A stretch of DNA of 14,928 nucleotides from Fidelibacterota bacterium. Lineage in GTDB: Bacteria; Fidelibacterota; Marinisomatia; SCGC-AAA003-L08; D37C17. Below are positions 1-7,058 of this stretch, piece by piece. Position 1 is the first letter of the stretch. Each line of letters begins with the position of its first letter. Location: positions 1-14,928 of the forward strand of contig PANV01000034.1 in the NCBI GenBank assembly GCA_002707765.1. The letters run 5' to 3'. The translations under genes and the position numbers were made by a program. A model generated the notes under the pieces. It searched no databases. It saw nothing but the letters and a program-made list of their open reading frames with translations, and had not been told where the DNA came from.

Positions 1-680
1 GTCATCACAGAAATTCCAAATCCCCTGTAGAAGTATATTACACCTAAAATAAATCCCCCGATAAATCTAATAATAAATGTATTAAATTGAAATATATCAG
101 CATTATTTCCTATATAGTGAAAAAGAGAAAATAGTAAAGAAGAAAAAATTAAAGATAAATAAATTTTCAGAATAGCTTTATCCTTAAAAATTGAACCTAC
201 TATAGCAAATAGAATTGAAAAAATAAATAATCTAAATAATATTTCTTCCCAAATACCTGCACCAATACAAAGATATAAATTCAAAAGTAAATTATCTTGG
301 TATAAATATTTTGGAGTATTAAAAATACTTGAATTATTTAATAAAATAAGCATTAAAAAACCTAACAAGATACCTTCGATAAGCATTATTATTAAAAAAT
401 TATATTTAATTGGAAATTTATTTTTTTCAGACTTATTAACAAAAAAAATAAAAAATAAAACTGCCAATAATGTTAATGCATAGAATTGATCAGCAATTGG
501 TCCAAAGATATTGAAGAAATCACGAATGATAACATCAGCTGAATTTCTTATTTGGTAATTTTCACCAACAAAATAAAAAAAACAAATCATTTCATATAAA
601 ACTAAAAAAGGAATAATAAATACTAGACTAACTATTACATTTTTTGAATTATTGAAGTAGTTATTTTTATTAATTGTCAT
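1..680 (-). CDS. CPBP (CAAX/Rce1-like) intramembrane protease, partial (C-terminus cut by window edge)
   Basis: An open frame starts with ATG at 680-678 and stays open to base 1, giving 226 residues without a stop. The protein is very hydrophobic, with several predicted membrane helices (about residues 14-38, 63-80, 93-114, 131-160 and 170-188). It carries the hallmark pair of glutamates, E145-E146, followed by F149-R150 (the EExxxR motif), and a second-motif histidine at H188 in an FSLFH context. It then has a glycine-spaced helix (G198-type GGFxxG). In the CPBP family these glutamates and histidines form the metal or water-activating site of a membrane-embedded protease or related protein. 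The third motif (HxxxN) would lie past the window edge. The start overlaps the 3' end of lepA by 11 bases in another frame, so it is probably translationally coupled. The substrate is unknown. Confidence 0.85.
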   Translation of the reverse strand, partial: MTINKNNYFNNSKNVIVSLVFIIPFLVLYEMICFFYFVGENYQIRNSADVIIRDFFNIFGPIADQFYALTLLAVLFFIFFVNKSEKNKFPIKYNFLIIMLIEGILLGFLMLILLNNSSIFNTPKYLYQDNLLLNLYLCIGAGIWEEILFRLFIFSILFAIVGSIFKDKAILKIYLSLIFSSLLFSLFHYIGNNADIFQFNTFIIRFIGGFILGVIYFYRGFGISVM

Positions 681-2478
681 TATCACTTTTTAGAATTGCA
701 AGAAATGCTGATTGTGGAATTTCAACATTTCCAATCTGCTTCATTCTTTTCTTACCTTTCTTCTGTTTTTCAAGAAGTTTTCTTTTTCGAGATATATCAC
801 CACCATAGCATTTAGCTGTAACATTTTTTCTTACAGCTTTAACGGTTTCTCTTGCAATTACTTTATTACCAATAACGGCTTGTATAGGAATTTCAAATTG
901 TTGTCTATGGATTTCTTTTTTTAACCTTTTACACAATTTTGAACCTTGGGAATAAGCATGTTCAAAGTGGACGATGATACTTAATGCATCAACAATCTCT
1001 CCAGAAACTTTCATATCAAGTTTTAATAATTTTGCAATTCTTTCTTCAATAATTTCATAGTCTAGCGATGCATACCCTTTGGTAATTGATTTTAAACTTT
1101 CAAAAAACTCAAAAATAATTTCAGCTAGAGGTAATTCAAAAATCATTTGAACTTTTTCAGTTGATAAATAGTTTGTCGATAAATATATTCCTCTGTGCGA
1201 ATTACATAAATTCATCAATGGACCAATATAAGTTTTAGGTGTTATAATTTCAGCTTTTATGAATGGTTCATATATAGATTCAATGTACTGAGATTCAGGC
1301 ATATCGGAAGGATTACTTACCCTTACTTTTTCACCATTTTTTAAAATAATGTTGTAAATTACATTAGGTGATGTTGATATTAAATTTAAGTTGAATTCTC
1401 TCTCGAGTCTTTCCTGTATAATTTCCATATGAAGTGGTCCCAAAAATCCACACCTAAAACCAAAACCTAAAGCTAATGATGTATTAGGTTCGTATGATAA
1501 GGAGGAATCATTGAGTTTTAGCTTATCTAAACTTACTCTTAATTCTTCAAAATCTTTAGACTCAACTGGATATAATCCACTAAAAACCATTGGTTTAATA
1601 GGTTTATATCCAGATAAAGGTTTAGAAATTGGATTTGACTTATCTGTAATTGTGTCACCGACTTTAATTTTAGATACATCCTTAATATTAAGAATAACAT
1701 AACCCACATCGCCAGATTTTAAGAATTTTGTTGATTTTTTATCTAATTCTAATATACCAACATCAATTACCTCACAAAAATTCTCATACTTAAAAAACTT
1801 TATGATAGTTCCTTTTTTAATTTGACCGCTGATTATTTTTACATATATGACTACACCTCTATATTGATCAAAATAGGAGTCAAAAATTAAACCGCTCAAT
1901 TTATCTGTCCTTGGTTCTGGAGGAGGAGGTATTAATTCGATAATTTTTGAGAAAATATTTTTAACCCCTTCGCCTGATTTAGCACTAATAGCTAAAATTT
2001 CATTTTCATCTACACCTAAAAGTTCTTTTACTTGAAACTTTGTCTCATCAATATTAGAATTTGGCATATCTATTTTGTTGAGAATAGGAATAATTTCTAA
2101 GTTTGAATCAATGGCTAAATATGTATTTGATACTGTTTGCGCCTCTACTCCTTGTGTTGCATCAATTAAAAGTAATGCTCCCTCACATGCAGCCATGCTC
2201 CTAGATACTTCATAAGTAAAATCAACATGGCCAGGTGTATCTATAAGATTAAAAATATAATTTTCATTTGAATTGACTACCTCCATTTGAATTGGATGAG
2301 ATTTAATTGTAATGCCTCTTTCTTTTTCTAAATCCATATCATCTAAAACCTGAGTATCGAGACCTTTTGTATCGATTGTTCCTGCTATTTCTAGCATCCT
2401 ATCAGCAAGTGTAGACTTTCCATGATCAATATGTGCAATAATACAAAAATTTCTTATTTTTTTAATATCTCTTATCAT
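670..2478 (-). CDS. lepA: Elongation factor 4 (LepA), ribosome-dependent translational GTPase
   Basis: This is a 602-residue protein of normal LepA length (about 600). The G1 P-loop AHIDHGKST is at residues 15-23. RGITI follows at about 54-58, the G3 DTPGH at 80-84 (with the catalytic histidine), the G4 NKID at 134-137, and a G5 SAKSG. The EF-G-like domains follow, and the LepA-specific C-terminal domain contains the basic stretch KGKKRMKQIGNVEIP near the end. In the family, LepA acts on the ribosome at the membrane or in the cytosol, affecting initiation and elongation under ionic stress. It lies 5 bases after the enoyl-CoA hydratase gene and overlaps the CPBP protease gene. In many bacteria lepA sits with the membrane signal peptidase gene; here its partner is a different membrane protease. 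All key GTPase motifs are intact. Confidence 0.98.
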   Translation of the reverse strand: MIRDIKKIRNFCIIAHIDHGKSTLADRMLEIAGTIDTKGLDTQVLDDMDLEKERGITIKSHPIQMEVVNSNENYIFNLIDTPGHVDFTYEVSRSMAACEGALLLIDATQGVEAQTVSNTYLAIDSNLEIIPILNKIDMPNSNIDETKFQVKELLGVDENEILAISAKSGEGVKNIFSKIIELIPPPPEPRTDKLSGLIFDSYFDQYRGVVIYVKIISGQIKKGTIIKFFKYENFCEVIDVGILELDKKSTKFLKSGDVGYVILNIKDVSKIKVGDTITDKSNPISKPLSGYKPIKPMVFSGLYPVESKDFEELRVSLDKLKLNDSSLSYEPNTSLALGFGFRCGFLGPLHMEIIQERLEREFNLNLISTSPNVIYNIILKNGEKVRVSNPSDMPESQYIESIYEPFIKAEIITPKTYIGPLMNLCNSHRGIYLSTNYLSTEKVQMIFELPLAEIIFEFFESLKSITKGYASLDYEIIEERIAKLLKLDMKVSGEIVDALSIIVHFEHAYSQGSKLCKRLKKEIHRQQFEIPIQAVIGNKVIARETVKAVRKNVTAKCYGGDISRKRKLLEKQKKGKKRMKQIGNVEIPQSAFLAILKSDNDN

Positions 2479-2483
2479 ATTAG

Positions 2484-3302
2484 TTACTTGAATTCAGGTT
2501 TCTCTTTTCTTAGAAAAGCTGATAAACCAATACTTGAATCTTCGTGTTTAAAAGAATCACGGAATAAATTTGATTCTTTTTTATAAGGATCATCATTGTT
2601 AAAACTATTAATTGATAATAAAGTATTTTTTATAGCATTAGGAGAATTTTTACAAAAACTTTTTACTTCTTTGATTACTGATTGCAGAAAATTTTCCAAT
2701 GGGAAAACCATATTAACTAAACCTACTTTAAGGGCTTCATCACTGTTTATAGTATCACCTGAAATTAAAAGCTTAGTTGCATTACCTAATCCGATTACCC
2801 TTTTAAGATTAACCGTTCCTCCCCAACCTGCAATTATTCCAAGTTTTACTTCTGGTTGTCCAAAAATTGAATTTTCTGATGCGTATCTTAAGTGACAAGC
2901 AGTTGCTATTTCACATCCACCACCTAAAGCGTAACCGTTTATTGCTGCAATAACTGGCTTGTCAAAAGAATTTATTAATTTTACTAAATCTTGTCCCAAA
3001 ACGGAATACTTGTATGCATCTTCAGGATGATAAGTATTCATTGATTTAATATCAGCGCCTGCAATAAAAGCTTTATTTCCTGCTCCAGTTAAAATAATGG
3101 ATAAAATATTACTATCATTTTCAACATGTTTTAAAATATTTATAAGTGATTTCAATATATCAATATTAACGGCATTTAAAGATTTTTCTCTGTTAATAAT
3201 AATAATTAAAATTTGTTTATTTTTAAAACCTAGATTAAATGTTTTTAATAACAGATAATCATTTTTAGGTAAAAATTCATAGTTATTTAAATTTTCAGTC
3301 AT
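2484..3302 (-). CDS. Enoyl-CoA hydratase/isomerase (crotonase) family protein
   Basis: This 272-residue crotonase-fold protein begins at ATG 3302-3300. It has the oxyanion-hole segment FIAGADIKSM (about residues 79-88) and the signature GYALGGGCE. Both glutamates used by true enoyl-CoA hydratases are present: E131 (in GGGCE) and E151 (in GQPEVKLG), which favours hydration of 2-trans-enoyl-CoA over a divergent crotonase reaction. The usual PG in the loop after the second glutamate is AG here (GIIAGWGGT). No other beta-oxidation gene is visible nearby, so the pathway (fatty acid, amino acid or hydroxyacyl-CoA turnover) cannot be fixed from context. The gene starts 3 bases after the trkH stop and ends 5 bases before lepA, which suggests cotranscription with the Trk genes. 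The exact substrate is uncertain. Confidence 0.92.
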   Translation of the reverse strand: MTENLNNYEFLPKNDYLLLKTFNLGFKNKQILIIIINREKSLNAVNIDILKSLINILKHVENDSNILSIILTGAGNKAFIAGADIKSMNTYHPEDAYKYSVLGQDLVKLINSFDKPVIAAINGYALGGGCEIATACHLRYASENSIFGQPEVKLGIIAGWGGTVNLKRVIGLGNATKLLISGDTINSDEALKVGLVNMVFPLENFLQSVIKEVKSFCKNSPNAIKNTLLSINSFNNDDPYKKESNLFRDSFKHEDSSIGLSAFLRKEKPEFK

Positions 3303-3305
3303 TGT

Positions 3306-4808
3306 CTATGCTCTCCAAAAAGTTTTACTAAATAAAATCATCACAGTAAATATTTCTAATCTACCTAACAACATACAAAATGATGACATCCACTTTGCTA
3401 ACGATGGAAGATGTCCCCAACTATCAGTAGGACCGATATCACCTAATCCTGGACCAATATTTCCTATTGAGGATGCTGCAATACTTAAAGATGTAACCAT
3501 ATCAAATTCAAAAAAAGAAAAAATTATTGCGGTAAAGACAAAAATAAAAATATAAAACAAATAGAAACCCAAGGTATTTTTCACAACGTCATCTGAAACA
3601 ACAGATTTACCAATTTTAATAGAATAAACACCTTGGGGATGTATTAATTTTTTTAATTCATAGGATAGATATTTAAATATAAGCATTGTTCTTATAATTT
3701 TTATTGCACCAGTAGTAGAACCTGCTGTTCCACCAAGAAAAAATAAAAAGAAAATACACATTTTTGAAAGGCTAGGAAATGATTCAAAATCTGCAGTAGA
3801 AAAACCTGTAGTAGTAACAAGTGATGTTGTAGTAAAAATTGCATCTTTTATAGAATTTGGTGACCAATTGTAAGTACCATTTAAATTAATATCTAAAAAA
3901 AGAGTTAAACTAATCAAAATGATTATATAAAAAAATATTTTAAATTCTTCATCCTTAAAATAATCAAATCTACCTTTAGCTAAAAATAAATAATGGAGAG
4001 AAAAATTTGTTGCGGCTATAATCATAAATACTATAATAGTTAACTCAATAGTTGTTGAATTAAATGCTGCAATGCTAGCATTTTTAGTAGAAAATCCAGC
4101 AGTTGCAATTGTTGTAAATGAATGACAAAGAGAATCAAATAAAGTCATACCCTCAAATTTTAATATCAATGTTTGAAACAATACTAATCCAACATAAATA
4201 CCCCAAAGTAGCTTTGCTGTTTGCTTTACCCTAGGAGTGATTTTCTCTGCAACTGGGCCAGCAACTTCAGCTCTAAAAAGCTGTACTCCCCCAATACCTA
4301 GAATTGGTAAAATTGCTATACTAAATACTATTATACCCATTCCACCAATAAATTGTGTAAAACTACGCCAAAATAGTATTCCAATAGATAATTGTTCAAT
4401 CTGAAAAGTAGAGCTATGTCCTAAAATCGTAGCACCAGTAGTCGTTAAGCCTGACATGGATTCAAAAAAAGAATTTGTAAAAGAAAGTGGAGTACTACAA
4501 AAATAAAAAGGAAGTGAGGAAAATAATACGCAAAATAGCCATCCTAATGTAACAATTATAAAACCATCTTTTTCCTTTAAATCATTTTTTTTATTTTTCC
4601 CCAAAAACCTAGTTATAAAATATAAAAGAGCTCCAGAAACGCAGGTAATAGAAGATGATTTTATAATAGCAATAAAATCAAAGAAATTTCTATCTGAATA
4701 ATTAAAAAATGAAGCAGATGATAAGGACCATAGTGAGCTAGGCAACATTGAAAGACCCAAAAAAAATATAAGAAAGCTTATTATATTTAAATTTTTGGCT
4801 TTAAGCAT
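3306..4808 (-). CDS. trkH: Trk-type potassium uptake protein, membrane subunit TrkH
   Basis: This is a 500-residue integral membrane protein, close to the 483 residues of E. coli TrkH. It shows the four pore-loop repeats of the SKT superfamily. The selectivity-filter glycines sit in TTTGAT (G125), ATAGFST (G238), TTTGFST (G335) and IGNIGPG (G452). The intramembrane gating-loop signature GGTAGSTTGAIKIIR lies at about residues 359-373. The conserved stretch GGVQLFRAEVAGP after the first repeat is also present. The protein forms a dimeric K+ uptake channel in the inner membrane, gated by nucleotide-bound TrkA. The start codon directly abuts the trkA stop with zero spacing, so the two proteins should be made together. 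All four filters carry glycine, which fits K+ rather than Na+ preference. Confidence 0.97.
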   Translation of the reverse strand: MLKAKNLNIISFLIFFLGLSMLPSSLWSLSSASFFNYSDRNFFDFIAIIKSSSITCVSGALLYFITRFLGKNKKNDLKEKDGFIIVTLGWLFCVLFSSLPFYFCSTPLSFTNSFFESMSGLTTTGATILGHSSTFQIEQLSIGILFWRSFTQFIGGMGIIVFSIAILPILGIGGVQLFRAEVAGPVAEKITPRVKQTAKLLWGIYVGLVLFQTLILKFEGMTLFDSLCHSFTTIATAGFSTKNASIAAFNSTTIELTIIVFMIIAATNFSLHYLFLAKGRFDYFKDEEFKIFFYIIILISLTLFLDINLNGTYNWSPNSIKDAIFTTTSLVTTTGFSTADFESFPSLSKMCIFFLFFLGGTAGSTTGAIKIIRTMLIFKYLSYELKKLIHPQGVYSIKIGKSVVSDDVVKNTLGFYLFYIFIFVFTAIIFSFFEFDMVTSLSIAASSIGNIGPGLGDIGPTDSWGHLPSLAKWMSSFCMLLGRLEIFTVMILFSKTFWRA

Positions 4809-6158
4809 CTAATGAAAAATATTTTCTACTTTGGAAATATATTGAGGTTTTAAAAAAACTAAAATTTTATCATTTTCTAAAATTTTTGACTGGGAATTTG
4901 GAATAATAACTTTCGAATCTCTTATAACTGCTCCAAGACAAATTGAATCAGGTAAATCATCAATAGTATATTTTTTTCTTAGATATTTGCAATTTGGCGT
5001 TACATTCAATTCTATAGAATCTATATCAATATCTTCAAATCGTGATATTTCTATTTCTTGTTGATCTGTATGTATAAACTTAAAAACTTCGTTAACTGCA
5101 GAAACATTTTTACTTACTATAGCATCTATACCCATTCTTCTGATGGGTTTAATATAGTTTGTTGTTGAGATATGAACAACTACTTGCTTTACACCATAAT
5201 CTTTGGCAAGTAAACATGACATAATATTTGTTTGCTCATCTTCAGTAGCAGCAATAAAACAATCCATTTCAAAAATATTTTCAGATTCTAATAATTCTGG
5301 GTCTAGCGCATTTCCTACTAGCATTAATGTATTAGATAAAGAAGGGTTATATTTTTCAGCTTTATTTTTTGACTTTTCAATTAATCTAATATTATAATCA
5401 TATTGAAGGGATTTTGATAGTAGTCTACCAAGTTTACCTGCTCCAACTATCATTATATTATTAACATCAAAGGATGGCTTGCCAGATAATTGTTGTATTA
5501 GTTCAACATCTTCTGTTCTAGTAACAAAATAAACAACATCATCCTTGTTGTAAATTGTATCAGAATGAGGTACAAAACTTTCATCATTCCTAAATATTAC
5601 TGCAGTTTGATGATTAATAAATGGATTTGCTAATTTCACATTTGAAACAGAGCGTCCAACTAAGGGAGAGGAGTTTTCTAACTTAATTCCTAATAAAGTA
5701 ATTTTATCATTATGAAAGTTAACCACCTCAACCGCAGAAGTTCTCCTTATTAGTTTTTCTATTTCTTCATGTGCCGCTTTTTCTGGGTGACATACATGAT
5801 CAATAAGAAAGTCTTCTGGACTTAAAATGGAATTCTTATGGCTAAATTCAGTACTACGTAATCTAGCTATAACCTTTTTTGCGCCTAAAGATTTTGCTGT
5901 TTTGGATGCAATTAAATTAATTTCATCTAGGGAGGTTAATGCTAAAAAATAATCAACTTCGGTCATATCAATTTTTTGAAGAGTTCTTTGCGAAGCACCA
6001 TTACCTAACACAACTTTTGCATCAATTGCATTTTTAACTTTTAGACATTTATTTTCATCATTATCAACAACAGTTAAAGAATAATCTTCTTTTGCTAAGG
6101 ATTTAGATAAATTGTAGCCAACTTGGCCAGCTCCAACGATAACAATTCTTAATGACAT
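4809..6158 (-). CDS. trkA: Trk potassium uptake system nucleotide-binding regulator TrkA
   Basis: This 449-residue cytosolic protein consists of two tandem RCK units. The first Rossmann domain begins with GAGQVG (G9, G11, G14) and has D32 at the end of the second strand, which favours NAD(H). The second begins with IVGAGKLG near residue 237. Each is followed by a TrkA_C-type ligand domain (roughly residues 140-220 and 365-449). The two-unit form and length match E. coli TrkA (458). It gates TrkH in response to nucleotides. The ATG at 6158-6156 is preceded by AAAGG at 6170-6166, a good Shine-Dalgarno site with 7 bases spacing. It is the first gene of the trkA-trkH-ech-lepA-CPBP block. It begins only 18 bases after the T-tract of the upstream gene's terminator, so its promoter must overlap that terminator region, or transcription must read through. 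Confidence 0.97.
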   Translation of the reverse strand: MSLRIVIVGAGQVGYNLSKSLAKEDYSLTVVDNDENKCLKVKNAIDAKVVLGNGASQRTLQKIDMTEVDYFLALTSLDEINLIASKTAKSLGAKKVIARLRSTEFSHKNSILSPEDFLIDHVCHPEKAAHEEIEKLIRRTSAVEVVNFHNDKITLLGIKLENSSPLVGRSVSNVKLANPFINHQTAVIFRNDESFVPHSDTIYNKDDVVYFVTRTEDVELIQQLSGKPSFDVNNIMIVGAGKLGRLLSKSLQYDYNIRLIEKSKNKAEKYNPSLSNTLMLVGNALDPELLESENIFEMDCFIAATEDEQTNIMSCLLAKDYGVKQVVVHISTTNYIKPIRRMGIDAIVSKNVSAVNEVFKFIHTDQQEIEISRFEDIDIDSIELNVTPNCKYLRKKYTIDDLPDSICLGAVIRDSKVIIPNSQSKILENDKILVFLKPQYISKVENIFH

Positions 6159-6165
6159 TTATTTA

Positions 6166-6170
6166 CCTTT
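6166..6170 (-). promoter_or_regulatory. Ribosome binding site of trkA
   Basis: The minus strand reads AAAGG 7 bases before the trkA ATG. It supports the chosen start at 6158. Confidence 0.7.
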
Positions 6171-6176
6171 AAGTAT

Positions 6177-6208
6177 AAAAAAAGCCCCTGCTAATAAAAG
6201 CAGGGGCT
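6177..6208 (-). terminator. Intrinsic (rho-independent) terminator of the secreted-protein gene
   Basis: On the minus strand a 9-bp stem (AGCCCCTGC at 6208-6200 pairing with GCAGGGGCT at 6191-6183, seven G-C pairs) encloses an 8-base loop. It is followed directly by six T residues (6182-6177). The stem can extend by a G.U and an A-U pair (6209-6210 with 6182-6181). The T-tract lies only on the minus-strand side, so it ends transcription of the gene at 6238-6948 rather than of anything on the plus strand. It is the only clear intrinsic terminator I find in the window. Confidence 0.92.
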
Positions 6209-6237
6209 CTGTTAAAGAAGTACTAAATCAAAATTGA

Positions 6238-6948
6238 CTATTTAATTAGAGTCATATTGACTGTATCGGTAAAACCGTTTGGAGCAGATATTACTGCAAA
6301 ATATTTACCACTAGCGACTGAACTTGCGTCCCAAGAAAACTCATAACCAGAACCTGCGTCTAACCATCCATTGTGTAAAACATCTACTTTTCTACCTTGG
6401 ATATCATAGACAGCAATTTCTACATTACCAGCATTAAGTTCAGCTAAATCAAAAACTATATTAGTAACAGGATTGAAAGGATTCGGATAATTTCCTTTGA
6501 TTTTACTCTGCTGAGGAAGCTCAGTAATTGAAGTTGTACTTGTAGATTGTAGAGAAACACCATGCTCACCAGCAACAACAACATTATCACATACGCAATT
6601 ATCACCTTTGACTTTCATATTTAAAACCTCTTCAACATTATTTGAAGAAACTATTGGCTGACCAGATAAATCGAACATAATAACTCTAACTGAACCATCG
6701 GCTCTAAGTCTGCTATATACACTCATATTAGATCTTACATCATTACTTGAAAAAGAATGACTAACAGACTCTTCAGTAATTTTGTTATCACATATTAAAT
6801 CAAACTGTAAACCAAAAACATCTTTTTTTGAATCTAAAGCAACACTAAAATCGCTATTGCTTTGTTTAGCTAATTTTAAAACGGCATCAGAAGCAGTCAC
6901 TAAGGACAACATTAATGCACTTGATATTAAAATAATTACTTTTTTCAT
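6238..6948 (-). CDS. Secreted protein with cohesin-like region and C-terminal Por/T9SS-type sorting domain
   Basis: This 236-residue protein has a signal peptide (MKKVIILISSALMLSLVTAS, cleavage near residue 20-22). Residues about 33-130 have the pattern of cohesin-like beta-sandwich domains found in FCB secreted proteins: alternating strands, a VFGLQFDL strand, then VRVIMFDLSGQPI. A Ser/Thr-rich linker follows (about 134-142). Residues 150-236 form a FlgD-Ig-like or type A sorting domain with GNYPNPFNPVTNIVFDL, VYDIQGRKV and a SGKYFAVIS strand near the end. In Bacteroidetes and relatives such domains direct cargo through the type IX secretion system. Three cysteines remain after cleavage (C53, C118, C120, the last two as CVC). 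The gene has its own leader region, an optimal ribosome site and a terminator, so it is a single-gene unit. Its GC content (37-45% on the lines I counted) is well above that of its neighbours, which suggests high expression or a separate history. Its specific function is unknown. Confidence 0.9.
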   Translation of the reverse strand: MKKVIILISSALMLSLVTASDAVLKLAKQSNSDFSVALDSKKDVFGLQFDLICDNKITEESVSHSFSSNDVRSNMSVYSRLRADGSVRVIMFDLSGQPIVSSNNVEEVLNMKVKGDNCVCDNVVVAGEHGVSLQSTSTTSITELPQQSKIKGNYPNPFNPVTNIVFDLAELNAGNVEIAVYDIQGRKVDVLHNGWLDAGSGYEFSWDASSVASGKYFAVISAPNGFTDTVNMTLIK

Positions 6949-6954
6949 TTTGTA

Positions 6955-6960
6955 CTCCTT
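6955..6960 (-). promoter_or_regulatory. Strong Shine-Dalgarno site of the secreted-protein gene
   Basis: The minus strand reads AAGGAG at 6960-6955, 6 bases before the ATG at 6948. This is a near-perfect anti-16S match at optimal spacing and the best in the window. It is consistent with high translation. Confidence 0.85.
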
Positions 6961-7010
6961 TTTTTTATAGTCAAATAACTCAATAATAAGTTATGAGAAT
7001 TTTTTATTAA

Positions 7011-7042
7011 TTACAAATAAATTATGTGTGATATTTGTAACA
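7011..7042. promoter_or_regulatory. Candidate operator: inverted repeat overlapping a CRP-like site
   Basis: In the 110-base region between murA and the secreted-protein gene there is a perfect 9-base inverted repeat, TTACAAATA (7011-7019) and TATTTGTAA (7032-7040). Its centres are 21 bases apart, about two helical turns. Overlapping its right arm, 7027-7042 reads TGTGA-N6-TAACA, one base off the classical CRP/FNR-family consensus TGTGA-N6-TCACA. It lies 79-94 bases before the secreted-protein ATG, where an activator site could be. In DNA this AT-rich a 9-base repeat can arise by chance, and I see no convincing -35/-10 pair, so this is only a candidate. Confidence 0.25.
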
Positions 7043-7058
7043 AAATATTTCAAATCAC

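Noticed and set aside
712..924. Plus-strand open frame of 70 codons, and similar ones at 1511-1702, 2596-2895, 5203-5397, 6782-6970, 8149-8352 and 10851-11108
   Set aside because: Each lies wholly or mostly opposite a confirmed minus-strand gene and shows no protein family pattern or ribosome site.
6171..6176. TATACT on the minus strand just before trkA as a -10 element
   Set aside because: It lies in the T-rich end of the terminator, has no matching -35 at the right distance, and would put the start of transcription inside the ribosome site.
7011..7040. Inverted repeat after murA considered as a murA terminator
   Set aside because: The stem is only A/T plus two G-C pairs, the loop is 12 bases, and no T-tract follows on either strand.
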